A DNA stretch of 64,000 nt from the NCBI RefSeq assembly GCF_001424425.1, contig NZ_LMPT01000018.1, positions 310,001 to 374,000 on the forward strand, in the 5' to 3' direction. The position numbers were made by a program, and so were the translations under genes. The DNA is from Acidovorax sp. Leaf191 (lineage in GTDB: Bacteria > Pseudomonadota > Gammaproteobacteria > Burkholderiales > Burkholderiaceae_C). Below the pieces are notes generated by a model, which did no database searches, was not told the origin of the DNA, and saw only the letters and a list, made by a program, of their open reading frames with translations. This document shows, piece by piece, positions 25,655 to 34,741 of the stretch (the stretch's first letter is position 1; every line of letters begins with the position of its first letter).

Positions 25655-25667
25655 GTTGTACGACAAC
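25655..25667. promoter_or_regulatory. Candidate operator in the divergent regulator/uronate dehydrogenase promoter
   Basis: The palindrome GTTGTACGACAAC (5-bp arms, 3-bp centre) lies 60 bp upstream of each gene's approximate start. Its reverse complement shares TCGTACAACAA with the site at 24786-24798, suggesting the same regulator binds both. Confidence 0.6.
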
Positions 25668-25726
25668 TGATGACGTATAGCAAGAGTGTTGTCACTGTAC
25701 CAAGAACCTCTGCCTTTGTAACCGCC

Positions 25727-26545
25727 ATGCCTTGCCATCCGACGCCGATCCGTTTTCAACGCTTGCTTCTGACGGGCGCCGCCGGGGGGCTGGGCAAAGA
25801 GCTGCGCACGCGGCTGCCGGCGTATTGCACCACGCTGCGCCTGTCGGACATCGCGGACCTGGGCGCAGAGGCCGAGGGCGAGGAAGTGCGCCCCGCACGG
25901 CTGGAAGATGCCGGCGCCGTGCTCAGCCTGCTGGAAGGCGTGGATGCCGTGATCCACCTGGGCGGCGTGTCCACCGAACAGCCCTGGGACCTGATCCTGC
26001 AGGCCAACATCGTCGGCGCATACAACCTGTACGAAGCCGCGCGCAAGCAGGGCGTCAAGCGCGTGGTGTTCGCCAGCTCCAACCACGTCACCGGCTTCTA
26101 TCGCCAGGACGAAGTCGTGGGCCTGGCAGACCCGGCCCGCCCGGACGGCCTGTACGGCCTGTCCAAGGCGTTTGGCGAAGACCTCTCGCGTTTCTATTTC
26201 GACCGCTACGGCATCGAGACCGTGTGCCTGCGCATCGGCTCCTCGTTCCCCGAGCCACGCAACCGCCGCATGCTGGCCACCTGGATGAGCTACGACGACC
26301 TGGAGCGCCTGGTGGTCGCCAGCCTCACCGCGCCGGTCGTGGGCCACAGCACCATCTACGGCATGGGCGACAACACCACCACCTGGTGGGACAACACCCT
26401 GGCGCGCCACATCGGCTACCGCCCGCAGGACAGCTCCGAGCCCTTCCGCGCCAAGGTCGAGGCGGCCGACCCCCACCCCGACCTGACCGACCCCGCCGTG
26501 ATCTACCAGGGCGGCCCCTTCGTGCGCACCGGCCCTTTCGAATGA
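25727..26545 (+). CDS. udh: Uronate dehydrogenase (NAD-dependent)
   Basis: The 272-residue SDR-fold enzyme has an N-terminal Rossmann motif TGAAGGLG at about residues 16-23, an HLGGVST motif near residue 78, and YGLSK (YxxxK) near residue 142 following the SSNHVTGFY segment. This pattern matches uronate dehydrogenases, which oxidise D-galacturonate or D-glucuronate to the aldaro-lactone. I chose the ATG at 25727; the frame is open upstream to 25613, but that would include the operator. Its stop overlaps the start of the lactonase gene (ATGA), so this is the first gene of the uronate operon. Confidence 0.85.
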   Translation: MPCHPTPIRFQRLLLTGAAGGLGKELRTRLPAYCTTLRLSDIADLGAEAEGEEVRPARLEDAGAVLSLLEGVDAVIHLGGVSTEQPWDLILQANIVGAYNLYEAARKQGVKRVVFASSNHVTGFYRQDEVVGLADPARPDGLYGLSKAFGEDLSRFYFDRYGIETVCLRIGSSFPEPRNRRMLATWMSYDDLERLVVASLTAPVVGHSTIYGMGDNTTTWWDNTLARHIGYRPQDSSEPFRAKVEAADPHPDLTDPAVIYQGGPFVRTGPFE

Positions 26546-27450
26546 GCGCCCCAATGACGCCGTCCGTGGACCTTCTGCTGCCCGACCACCGCGACCAGGT
26601 GGGCGAAAGCCCGGTGTGGAGCGCTGCCGAGCAGGCGCTCTGGTGGGTGGACATCGAAGGCCGCCAGCTGCACCGCTGGACCTATGCGGACCAGCACCTG
26701 CAAAGCTGGGACACCGCCGAGCGCCCCGCCTGCATCGCGCTGCACGCAGCCGGCGGGCTGATCGCCGGCATGGACACGGGCGTCTTTCACCTGCAGCCCC
26801 AAGTGGGGGGTACGCTGGCCGCCACGCTTCTGGCCGGCGTGGACCACCCCCAGCCCGGCATGCGCTTCAACGACGGCCGCTGCGATCGCCAGGGCCGCTT
26901 CTGGGCGGGCACCATGGTGCGCGACATGTCGCTGGCGCAGGCCGCGGGCAGCCTGTACCGCATGGATGGAGAGCGCGGCCTGTCGGCACCGCAGGTGCAG
27001 GGCCTGGTCACGCAAAACGGCCTGGGCTTCAGCCCCGACGGCAAGACCATGTACCTGAGCGACAGCCACCCGAGCGTGCAGCAGATCTGGCAGTTGCCAT
27101 TGCACGACGATGGGTCCCTGGGCGAGCGCTCGCTGTTCGTCGACATGCGCGATCTGCCCGGCCGGCCCGACGGCGGCGCGGTGGATGCCGACGGCTGCTA
27201 CTGGATCTGCGGCAACGACGCCGGCGTGGTGCACCGCTTCACGCCCGACGGCCGCCTGGACCGGTCCATCGCCGTGCCCACCAGCAAGCCCTCGATGTGC
27301 AGCTTCGGCGGCCCGGGGCTGGACGTGCTGTTCATCACCTCCATCCGCCCGGGGCAGCCCCAGGGCGACGACGTGGCGCTGGGCGGCGCCATCTTTGCCA
27401 CCCGGCCCGGCGTGGCGGGGTTGCCGGAAACACCCTATCGGAGCGCCTGA
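26542..27450 (+). CDS. SMP-30/gluconolactonase family protein, probable aldarolactonase
   Basis: The 302-residue beta-propeller protein has the metal-ligand motifs of the family: GESPVW (Glu near residue 18), MRFNDGR (Asn near residue 110), [18 protein letters not shown] (Asn and Asp ligands around residues 159-175), and [15 protein letters not shown] further on. SMP-30 lactonases hydrolyse gluconolactone or related sugar lactones. Downstream of uronate dehydrogenase it most likely opens galactaro- or glucaro-lactone to the free aldarate. It overlaps the udh stop by 4 bp and precedes the TRAP genes. Confidence 0.85.
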   Translation: MSAPMTPSVDLLLPDHRDQVGESPVWSAAEQALWWVDIEGRQLHRWTYADQHLQSWDTAERPACIALHAAGGLIAGMDTGVFHLQPQVGGTLAATLLAGVDHPQPGMRFNDGRCDRQGRFWAGTMVRDMSLAQAAGSLYRMDGERGLSAPQVQGLVTQNGLGFSPDGKTMYLSDSHPSVQQIWQLPLHDDGSLGERSLFVDMRDLPGRPDGGAVDADGCYWICGNDAGVVHRFTPDGRLDRSIAVPTSKPSMCSFGGPGLDVLFITSIRPGQPQGDDVALGGAIFATRPGVAGLPETPYRSA

Positions 27451-27508
27451 GGACAACAGGCCCCGGAACTCTCCCCCAATTCACAACATTTCAACCCAGG
27501 AGACAACC

Positions 27509-28486
27509 ATGAAAATCCCCCATCTGTTTGGCCGCGTCGCACTGGCTGCCAGCGTCCTGTTCGGCAGCCTGGCCGCGCAGGCCACGGAATTCCGCTCGTC
27601 GGACATCCACCCCGAGGACTACCCCACCGTGCTGGCCGTGCGCCACATGGGCGAGACGCTGTCCAAGGCCACGGGCGGCAAGCACAGCATCAAGGTGTAT
27701 GCCAAGGGGTCGCTCGGCATCGAGAAGGACACCATCGAGCAGACCAAGCTGGGTGCGATCGCCATGACGCGCGTGAACGTCGCGCCCATGAACAACATCT
27801 GCCCCGCCACCATGGTGCCCACCATGCCCTTCCTGTTCCGCGACAAGGAACACATGCGCAAGGTGCTCGACGGCGCCATCGGCGACGAGATCCTGAAGGA
27901 CTGCGAATCGCAAGGGTTCGTGGGTCTGGCGTTCTACGACTCCGGCGCCCGCTCGATCTACACCGTCAAGAAGCCCATCAAGACCCTGGCCGACGTCAAG
28001 GGCCTGAAGGTACGCGTGCAGCAGAGCGACCTGTGGGTGTCCCTGCTCGAAGCCATGGGCGCCAACGCCACCCCCATGCCCTTCGGCGAGGTCTACACCG
28101 CGCTCAAGACCGGCCTGGTGGACGCTGCCGAAAACAACTACCCCAGCTACGAAAGCTCGCGCCACTTCGAAGTGGCCAAGTACTTCAACAAGACCGAGCA
28201 CTCGATGGCGCCCGAGATCCTGTTGTTCAGCAAGCGCGTGTGGGACACCCTGAGCGCCGACGAGCAAAAGGCCATCCGCGCTGCCGCCAAGGAATCGGTG
28301 GGCTTCATGCGCAAGATCTGGGACGAGCGTGAAGAAAAGTCCCTGGGCACGGTGAAGGCCGGCGGCGCACAGATCGTGGAGATCGACAAGGTCGCGTTCA
28401 AGAACGCGATGAAGCCGGTGTACGACAAGTTCCTGAAGGACCCCAAGCTCCAGGACATGGTCAAGCGCATCGACGCGGTGCAGTAA
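27509..28486 (+). CDS. TRAP transporter substrate-binding protein, DctP family
   Basis: The 325-residue periplasmic protein has a signal peptide ([25 protein letters not shown], about residues 1-25). The DctP family core follows: [16 protein letters not shown], then [19 protein letters not shown] and [22 protein letters not shown] motifs around residues 185-215, where the conserved Arg binds a substrate carboxylate. It captures sugar acids, here probably galacturonate or glucuronate by context. A strong ribosome binding site (AGGAGA) precedes the ATG. It is followed by the small and large TRAP membrane subunits. Confidence 0.9.
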   Translation: MKIPHLFGRVALAASVLFGSLAAQATEFRSSDIHPEDYPTVLAVRHMGETLSKATGGKHSIKVYAKGSLGIEKDTIEQTKLGAIAMTRVNVAPMNNICPATMVPTMPFLFRDKEHMRKVLDGAIGDEILKDCESQGFVGLAFYDSGARSIYTVKKPIKTLADVKGLKVRVQQSDLWVSLLEAMGANATPMPFGEVYTALKTGLVDAAENNYPSYESSRHFEVAKYFNKTEHSMAPEILLFSKRVWDTLSADEQKAIRAAAKESVGFMRKIWDEREEKSLGTVKAGGAQIVEIDKVAFKNAMKPVYDKFLKDPKLQDMVKRIDAVQ

Positions 28487-28559
28487 GAAAAAGCCAGCGT
28501 CTTCAGGGCAGGTGGCACACAGAGCAGTGCGCCGCCTGCCCACTTCCAGTTGTTTTTGA

Positions 28560-29057
28560 ATGTCCACTATGTACACGCGACTCTGCGCTTTCATTGCGCG
28601 CACCTGCCTTCAACTCGGGGTAGGAGGGCTCGTCCTGCTGGTTTGCGCCGTGCTCTACCAGGTCATCGGCCGCTACGTGTTCAATGACACCCCCACCTGG
28701 GCCGAGAGCGGCGCCGTGCTGCTCGTGCTCTACGTGACCATGCTCGGCATGGCAGTCGGCGTGCGCGATGCCGGCCACATCGGTCTCGAATCCTTTCTGG
28801 TGCTGGCGCCCGACTGGCTGCGCACCAAGCTCGAGTTGCTGATCCACGCGCTGGTGCTGGTGTTCGGCGCCGTCATGGCCTGGAACTGCGGCGTGCTGGC
28901 CGAATCGGTGGCTCCTTACAAGATCCCCACGCTCGGTATCTCCGAAGCCTTCAAGTACGTGCCGCCCGCCATGGCCGGCGTGCTGGTGGCCATGTTCTCG
29001 CTGGAGCACATCATCGCCATCCTGCGCGGCGTCGAGGTCGAGCCCGCCTGGCATTGA
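28560..29057 (+). CDS. TRAP transporter small permease, DctQ family
   Basis: The 165-residue inner-membrane protein has four hydrophobic segments (about residues 17-38, 47-66, 95-115 and 133-150) and the DctQ hallmark RYVFNDTPTWAE near residues 37-48. It partners the DctM permease and the DctP receptor in secondary, sodium-gradient-driven uptake of organic acids. It lies 73 bp after dctP and 60 bp before dctM in the same direction. Confidence 0.9.
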   Translation: MSTMYTRLCAFIARTCLQLGVGGLVLLVCAVLYQVIGRYVFNDTPTWAESGAVLLVLYVTMLGMAVGVRDAGHIGLESFLVLAPDWLRTKLELLIHALVLVFGAVMAWNCGVLAESVAPYKIPTLGISEAFKYVPPAMAGVLVAMFSLEHIIAILRGVEVEPAWH

Positions 29058-29117
29058 GCGGCCGTTCCTGCGCGCTCACACCGTCTTCTCACCGATTTCC
29101 ACCGAGATTCCACCACC

Positions 29118-30407
29118 ATGGCGTTGACCATCCTCTGCGTGACCTTCACGCTCCTGCTGCTGCTGGGCGTGCCCGTGGCCTTTTCCATCGGCCTTTCGTC
29201 GCTGGCCACCATCCTGTATGAAGGCCTGCCGCTGGCGGTGGGCTTCCAGCAGATGATTTCGGGCATGAACCCGTTCTCGTTCCTGGCGATTCCGTTCTTC
29301 ATCTTCGCCGGCGAAATCATGATGTACGGCGGCATCGCCGACAAGATCGTGGACTTCGCCAAGAGCGTGGCCGGCCATGTGCGCGGCGGCCTGGGCATGA
29401 GCAACGTGCTCGCCTGCACGCTGTTCGGCGGCGTCTCGGGCTCGCCCGTGGCCGACGTGTCCGCCATGGGTGCCGTGCTCATCCCGCAGATGAAGAAAGA
29501 GGGCTACCACGCCGACTACGCCGTCAACGTGACCACCCACGCATCGCTGGTGGGCGCGCTCATGCCCACGTCGCACAACCTCATCATCTTCACGCTGGCG
29601 GCCGGCGGCAAGGTGAGCATCGCGGCGCTGATCCTCGCGGGCATCGTGCCCGCCCTGCTGCTGACCATCTGCAACCTGGCGGCCGCGTACTTCGTGGCCG
29701 TCAAGCGCGGCTACCCCGCGGGCACCTTCCCCGGCTGGGAGATCGTGTGGATCTCGTTCCGCGCATCGCTGCCGGGACTGGCCGTGGTGGTGATCATCAT
29801 TGCGGGCATTCTGTCGGGGGCCTTCACGGCGACCGAGTCCGCGTCGGTCGCGGTGCTGTGGGCGCTGATCCTGTCGGTGTTCGTCTACAAGCGCCTCACC
29901 CGCGAGCAGTTCCTCAAGGCCGCGTCCAAGGCCGTCAAGACCACCGGCACGGTGCTGCTGCTCATCGGCATCTCGTCGATGTTCGGCTACCTCATCGGTT
30001 TGTACGGCGTGGCCGAACTCACGGGCGATGCGCTCAAGTCCATGACCTCGTCGCCGTGGGTCATCTTCCTGTGCGTGAACATCATCCTGTTCGTTCTGGG
30101 CACGTTCCTCGACATGGCGGCGACCATCCTCATCTGCACGCCGATCTTCCTGCCCATCTGCCAGCAGTTCGGCATGTCCACCGAGCAGTTCGGCATCGTG
30201 ATGCTGATCAACTGCGCGCTGGGCCTGAACACGCCGCCCGTGGGCACCACGCAGTTCATCGGGTGCACCATCGGGGGCGTTTCGGTGGGCGAGGTGATGA
30301 AAACCATCTGGCCGTTCTACGGTGCGCTCATCGTGGCGCTGATGCTGGTGACCTATGTGCCGCAGTTCTCGATGTGGCTGCCGGACCTGGTGCTCAAAGG
30401 CGGCTGA
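29118..30407 (+). CDS. TRAP transporter large permease, DctM family
   Basis: The 429-residue protein has about twelve transmembrane segments and DctM motifs: FSFLAIPFFIFAGEIM near residue 55, LACTLFGGVSGSPVADVSAMG near residue 96, and NLHTPPVG-type LNTPPVGTTQF near residue 370. It forms the translocation path of the TRAP importer together with the DctQ and DctP proteins encoded just upstream. A start at 29118 with a short leader is supported by the GACCATC context and homologous length. Confidence 0.92.
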   Translation: MALTILCVTFTLLLLLGVPVAFSIGLSSLATILYEGLPLAVGFQQMISGMNPFSFLAIPFFIFAGEIMMYGGIADKIVDFAKSVAGHVRGGLGMSNVLACTLFGGVSGSPVADVSAMGAVLIPQMKKEGYHADYAVNVTTHASLVGALMPTSHNLIIFTLAAGGKVSIAALILAGIVPALLLTICNLAAAYFVAVKRGYPAGTFPGWEIVWISFRASLPGLAVVVIIIAGILSGAFTATESASVAVLWALILSVFVYKRLTREQFLKAASKAVKTTGTVLLLIGISSMFGYLIGLYGVAELTGDALKSMTSSPWVIFLCVNIILFVLGTFLDMAATILICTPIFLPICQQFGMSTEQFGIVMLINCALGLNTPPVGTTQFIGCTIGGVSVGEVMKTIWPFYGALIVALMLVTYVPQFSMWLPDLVLKGG

Positions 30408-30596
30408 AGCGACGTGATGTGACCTGAAGCACAGGGGGCGTGGCTGCAAGCCTGCCCCCTGACTGCATTTGAGCCGTGCGGCGTGATGGTGGATGAAGTG
30501 CCATGCGCGCTGCCGGTGGTGACCCTGGCGGCGCAGGGCGCATGTTTTGTGCACGCTGTGCAGCGCCAGCAAGAAGTGAAAGAAGTGACAGACCCG

Positions 30597-32171
30597 ATGC
30601 GAGAAGCCCTCACCATCCGCATGCATGCGGAAGACAACGTCGCCATCGTCGCCAACGACGGTGGCCTGCCCGCCGGCACCGTGCTGCCGCCCGGCGTGCC
30701 CGGCGCCGGCATCGCGCTGCGCGACAAGGTGCCCCAGGGCCACAAGGTGGCGCTGGCGGACATCCCCGAAGGCGGCGTGGTGCGCCGCTACAACGTGCCC
30801 ATCGGCTACGCGCTCAAGGACATCGCGGCCGGCAGCTGGGTGCACGAGCGGCTGCTGCAGATGCCCTCGGCCCGTGCGCTGGAAGGCCTGCCCATGGCCA
30901 CGGTGAAGCCCCCGGTGCTGGAGCCGTTGACGGGCTACACCTTCGAGGGCTACCGCAACGCGGACGGCTCGGTGGGCACGCGCAACATCCTGGCGATCAC
31001 CACCACGGTGCAGTGCGTGGCCGGCGTGGTCGCGCAGGCCGTGCACCGCATCAAGACCGAGCTGCTGCCGTTGTTTCCGAACGTCGACGACGTGATCGGC
31101 CTGGAACACACCTACGGCTGCGGCGTGGCCATCGACGCGCCCGACGCGGTCGTCCCCATCCGCACGCTCAAGCACATCAGCCTGAACCCCAACTTCGGCG
31201 GCGAGATCATGGTGGTGAGCCTGGGTTGCGAGAAACTGCAGCCCGATCGCCTGCTGCCCCCGGGCAGCTTCCCCATCACCGACGAGCGCGATGCGGCCCT
31301 GGGCCCCGAGACGGTGTGCCTGCAGGCCGACCACCACGTGGGCTTCATGTCGATGCTCGACGACATCGTGCAAAGCGCCAGGCCGCATCTGGAACGCCTG
31401 AACGCCCGCCGCCGCGAGACCATCCCGGCCAGCGAGCTGGTGCTGGGCGTGCAGTGCGGCGGCAGCGACGCGTTCTCGGGCGTCACCGCCAACCCGGCCG
31501 TGGGTTTCTGCGCCGACCTGCTGGTGCGTGCCGGCGCCACGGTGATGTTCAGCGAGAACACCGAGGTGCGCGACGCGGTCGAGCAGCTCACCAGCCGCGC
31601 CGCCACGCCGGAGGTGGCCGAAGCCATCGTGCGCGAACTGGGCTGGTACGACCGCTACCTGGACCGCGGCCGCGTGGACCGCGCGGCCAACACCACGCCG
31701 GGCAACAAGGCGGGCGGCCTGTCCAACATCGCCGAGAAGGCCATGGGCTCCATCATCAAGAGCGGCACCGCGCCCATCTCGCACGTGCTGGCCCCGGGCG
31801 AAAAACTGCGCCGCGACCAGCGCGGCCTGGTGTACGCCGCCACGCCGGCCAGCGACTTCATCTGCGGCACGCTGCAGCTGGCCGCCGGCATGAACCTGCA
31901 CGTGTTCACCACCGGCCGGGGCACGCCCTACGGCCTGGCCGAATGCCCCGTGGTCAAGGTGGCCACGCGCAGCGACCTGGCGCGCCGCTGGCACGACCTG
32001 ATGGACATCAACGCCGGCAAGATCGCCGACGGCGAGGCCACCATCGAAGATCTGGGCTGGGAGATGTTCCACCTGCTGCTCGACGTGGCCAGCGGCCGCA
32101 AGAAGACCTGGGCGGAGCAGTGGAAGCTGCACAACGCACTGGTGCTGTTCAATCCGGCGCCGGTGACTTGA
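30597..32171 (+). CDS. garD: Galactarate dehydratase (L-threo-forming), UxaA/GarD family
   Basis: The 524-residue enzyme closely follows the GarD pattern: [15 protein letters not shown] at the N-terminus, [18 protein letters not shown] near residue 110, [10 protein letters not shown] with the metal-ligand cysteine, [18 protein letters not shown] near residue 290, and the C-terminal NPAPVT. It removes water from galactarate (or glucarate in some homologues) to give 5-keto-4-deoxyglucarate. The frame is open upstream to 30483, but the start at 30597 ([10 protein letters not shown]) matches family length. It is the catabolic core between the TRAP genes and the transporter/epimerase pair. The next enzyme, KdgD, is absent here. 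Confidence 0.9.
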   Translation: MREALTIRMHAEDNVAIVANDGGLPAGTVLPPGVPGAGIALRDKVPQGHKVALADIPEGGVVRRYNVPIGYALKDIAAGSWVHERLLQMPSARALEGLPMATVKPPVLEPLTGYTFEGYRNADGSVGTRNILAITTTVQCVAGVVAQAVHRIKTELLPLFPNVDDVIGLEHTYGCGVAIDAPDAVVPIRTLKHISLNPNFGGEIMVVSLGCEKLQPDRLLPPGSFPITDERDAALGPETVCLQADHHVGFMSMLDDIVQSARPHLERLNARRRETIPASELVLGVQCGGSDAFSGVTANPAVGFCADLLVRAGATVMFSENTEVRDAVEQLTSRAATPEVAEAIVRELGWYDRYLDRGRVDRAANTTPGNKAGGLSNIAEKAMGSIIKSGTAPISHVLAPGEKLRRDQRGLVYAATPASDFICGTLQLAAGMNLHVFTTGRGTPYGLAECPVVKVATRSDLARRWHDLMDINAGKIADGEATIEDLGWEMFHLLLDVASGRKKTWAEQWKLHNALVLFNPAPVT

Positions 32172-32195
32172 CGAGGCTCGCGTGTATTAGCCAAC

Positions 32196-32441
32196 CGTTC
32201 GGGCTGAGCCTGTCGAAGCCTCGCGCCGCGCTTCAACAGGCCTGTCCTGAGTCCGTCGAAAGGCTTGGCGTGAACGGTATGGGTTGTTGAAAGGGTTCGC
32301 AGGAGTCTTTTGAAGCGTACGTTGTGAGGGACCTCACCCATCTGTCCCGCATCCGCTCCCATCCTTCAAACCCACCAAATACCCGGTCGGGCTGAGCTTG
32401 TCGAAGCCCTGCGCGGCGCTTCGACAAGCTCAGCGTGAACG
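32196..32441. repeat. Cluster of REP-like palindromes (GGGCTGAGCCTGTCGAAGCC family)
   Basis: The 380-bp gap after garD holds a copy at 32196-32220 (CGTTCGGGCTGAGCCTGTCG followed by AAGCC), a degraded inverted copy at about 32236-32275, and a hairpin pair at 32387-32441 (GTCGGGCTGAGCTTGTCGAA against TTCGACAAGCTCAGCGTGAAC). Another copy is at 38491. No gene is apparent in the gap. Confidence 0.75.
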
Positions 32442-32551
32442 GGTTTTAAGTTTTTTTGCGAGACAGATCCATGAGACACGATCTGCCGAAATCCCATCCC
32501 CACAGCCCGTCACTGCACGGGCTGTGTCACTAGAGAGAAAGACGAACTCCC

Positions 32552-33502
32552 ATGCCCCACACCCGATTTTCCGACCGCAAGGTCGTGGTGGCGCTGGCGC
32601 TGCTGTGTTGCCTGCTTTGGGGCAGTTCCTACCCCGCCATCAAGACCGGCTACGCCTGGTTCGGCATTGCCCGCACCGACATCCCTTCGCAGCTGGTGTT
32701 CGCGGGCTGGCGCTTTCTGGGCGCGGGGCTCATCCTGCTGGCCTGGGCGCTGAGCCAGCGCAAGTCCATCGTGAACCTGGGGGCGGGCAGTGCGCGCCAG
32801 CTGGTGGTGCTGGGCCTGTCGCAGACCACGCTGCAGTACGTGTTCTTCTACGTGGGGCTGGCCTACACGACGGGCGTCAAGGGCTCCATCATGAACGCCA
32901 CCGGCACCTTCTTCAGCGTGCTGCTGGCGCACTGGGTCTATCACAACGACCGGCTGAGCCACGCCAAGCTCTGGGGCTGCCTGGTGGGCTTTGTGGGGGT
33001 GATGGTGGTCAACCTGGGGCGCGGCACGCTGGACATGGACTTCACGCTACTGGGCGAAGGCTTCGTGGTGATCGCCGCCTTCGTGCTGGCCGCGGCCAGC
33101 ATCTACGGCAAGCAGGTGTCGCAGCGCATGGACTCGGTGGTCATGACCGGCTGGCAACTGGGCATTGGCGGCGCGGCGCTGCTGGCCGTCGGCGGGGTGC
33201 TGGGCGGCTCGCTCACGGGCTTTACCTGGGGCTCGGCTGCGCTGCTGGTGTACCTGGCGCTGCTGTCGTCGGCCGCGTTCTCGCTGTGGAGCATCTTGCT
33301 CAAGCACAACCGGGTGAGCCAGATCACGGTGTTCAACTTCACGGTACCGATCTTCGGCGCGGCGCTGTCGGCGCTGTTCCTGGGCGAGGCGCTGCTGGAG
33401 TGGAAGAACCTGCTGGCCCTGGTGCTGGTGTGCGCCGGCATCTGGCTGGTCACGCGCGATGCGCCTGCGGCCACGCCGGCCACGCCCCCTGCCAAGCCCT
33501 AG
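32552..33502 (+). CDS. EamA/DMT-superfamily transporter
   Basis: The 316-residue membrane protein has about ten transmembrane segments in two EamA repeats. The first repeat begins LLCCLLWGSSYPAIKTGYAW, and the second begins near residue 175 (FVVIAAFVLAAASIYGKQVSQRM). EamA transporters move small metabolites, often as exporters. It lies after the galactarate dehydratase and before an aldose 1-epimerase, so a sugar or sugar-acid substrate is plausible but unproven. A 50-bp leader with a GAGAGAAAGACG region precedes the ATG. Confidence 0.85.
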   Translation: MPHTRFSDRKVVVALALLCCLLWGSSYPAIKTGYAWFGIARTDIPSQLVFAGWRFLGAGLILLAWALSQRKSIVNLGAGSARQLVVLGLSQTTLQYVFFYVGLAYTTGVKGSIMNATGTFFSVLLAHWVYHNDRLSHAKLWGCLVGFVGVMVVNLGRGTLDMDFTLLGEGFVVIAAFVLAAASIYGKQVSQRMDSVVMTGWQLGIGGAALLAVGGVLGGSLTGFTWGSAALLVYLALLSSAAFSLWSILLKHNRVSQITVFNFTVPIFGAALSALFLGEALLEWKNLLALVLVCAGIWLVTRDAPAATPATPPAKP

Positions 33503-33513
33503 ACTCGCTGCCC

Positions 33514-34656
33514 ATGGCCCATACCCTCCATCGCGACGCTTTCACGCACACCCTCCACGGTCAACCCACCGACCTGTACACCCTGCGCGGCGCGGGCGGG
33601 CTGCAGGTGGCGGTCAGCAACTACGGCGCCCGCCTGGTGCAGGTGGCGGTGCCGGACGGGCAGGGCGGCCTGGCCGACGTGGCGCTGGGCTACGACAGCC
33701 TGCAGGGCTACCTGGATGGGCAACTCTCCATGGGCGCCATCATCGGCCGCTGGGCCGGGCGGCTGCGCCACGGACAACTGAAGTTGCCCGATGGCACCAC
33801 GCTGCAGCTGCCCACCAACAGCGGTCCGCACCACCACCACGGCGGCCCGCTGGGCAGCCGGTTCCAGGTGTTCACGGTGGCCGAGGCGCGGCCCGATGCA
33901 CTGCGCCTGCAACACGTGTTTCGCACGCAGGACGACGGCGTGCCCGGCACCGTGCGGCTGACGCTGGACCTGGCCATCGCACCCGACAACGCGCTGCACA
34001 TGGCCTGGACGGCCGAGGTGGCCGATGCGCCCACGGTGGTCAACATCACCGGCCATGCGTTCTTCAACCTGGCCGGTGCGGGCAGCACGCACGGCCATGT
34101 GCTGCAGGTGCCCGCCAGCTACTATGTGCCGCTGGCGGCGGATGTGTGCCCCGTCGGCACGGTGGAGCCGGTGCAGGGCACGCCGTTCGACTTTCGTGCG
34201 CCCCGCCGTGTGGGCGATGCCGTGGCGCACCCGCACGGGCAACTGGCGCGCGCAGGCGGGCTGGACCACTACCTGGCCTGGGGCGACGCTCCCGGCGCCG
34301 CGCTGCCCGCCTGGGCTCTGCAAGCACCCGCGCTGGCCTCGCCGATCACGCCGGGGGGCCTGCGGCCCGCAGCCCTGCTCAGCGACCCTGCCAGCGGGCG
34401 CGCAATGCAGGTGTGGACCACTGCTCCGGGCGTGCAGGTGTATGCGGGCCACGGCCTCAAGGCCGACCCGATGCGCGACAGCGGGCGCAGCGCTACCGAT
34501 GCCCCTGGCACGCCCTGGCTGTGGCAGCCCGGCGACGGCATTTGCCTGGAGCCCATGGAGTACCCCGACGCGCCCAACCACCCCGGCTTCGGCGCGCGCT
34601 GGTGGCAGCCGGGCGAGGTGGTGCGCGGGGCCATCGTCTACCGGTTCACAGGCTGA
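33514..34656 (+). CDS. galM: Aldose 1-epimerase
   Basis: The 380-residue mutarotase has the family motifs: NYGARLVQVAVPD near residue 33, GAIIGRWAGRL near residue 80, the catalytic His in NITGHAFFNL near residue 176, and the catalytic Glu in LEPMEYPDAPNHPGF near residue 346. It interconverts alpha and beta anomers of hexoses (or hexuronates), feeding the correct anomer to the dehydrogenase. It starts 11 bp after the EamA transporter gene and is probably its operon partner at the end of the uronate cluster. Confidence 0.9.
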   Translation: MAHTLHRDAFTHTLHGQPTDLYTLRGAGGLQVAVSNYGARLVQVAVPDGQGGLADVALGYDSLQGYLDGQLSMGAIIGRWAGRLRHGQLKLPDGTTLQLPTNSGPHHHHGGPLGSRFQVFTVAEARPDALRLQHVFRTQDDGVPGTVRLTLDLAIAPDNALHMAWTAEVADAPTVVNITGHAFFNLAGAGSTHGHVLQVPASYYVPLAADVCPVGTVEPVQGTPFDFRAPRRVGDAVAHPHGQLARAGGLDHYLAWGDAPGAALPAWALQAPALASPITPGGLRPAALLSDPASGRAMQVWTTAPGVQVYAGHGLKADPMRDSGRSATDAPGTPWLWQPGDGICLEPMEYPDAPNHPGFGARWWQPGEVVRGAIVYRFTG

Positions 34657-34682
34657 TGCGTCCGACTGCCTTCATGGGTTAT

Positions 34683-34741
34683 CAAGCTTTTCAGGCCTCT
34701 ACCGCTTGTCTGGCAAGCGCTGTCGGCTATTGAATTGATAG
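34683..34741. repeat. Short palindromic intergenic repeat (ATGATAGCTGC family), copy C, inverted
   Basis: Read on the minus strand it contains GCTATCAATTCAATAGCC then GACAAGCGGTAGAGGCCTGAA, an inverted relative of the copies at 5803 and 13986. It overlaps the 3' end (stop codon) of the LysR gene. Confidence 0.55.

Noticed and set aside
29076-32132. A 1018-residue minus-strand open frame opposite the TRAP and galactarate dehydratase genes
   Set aside because: It is the antisense shadow of three well-supported genes; the protein is His/Gln/Arg-rich without a fold.
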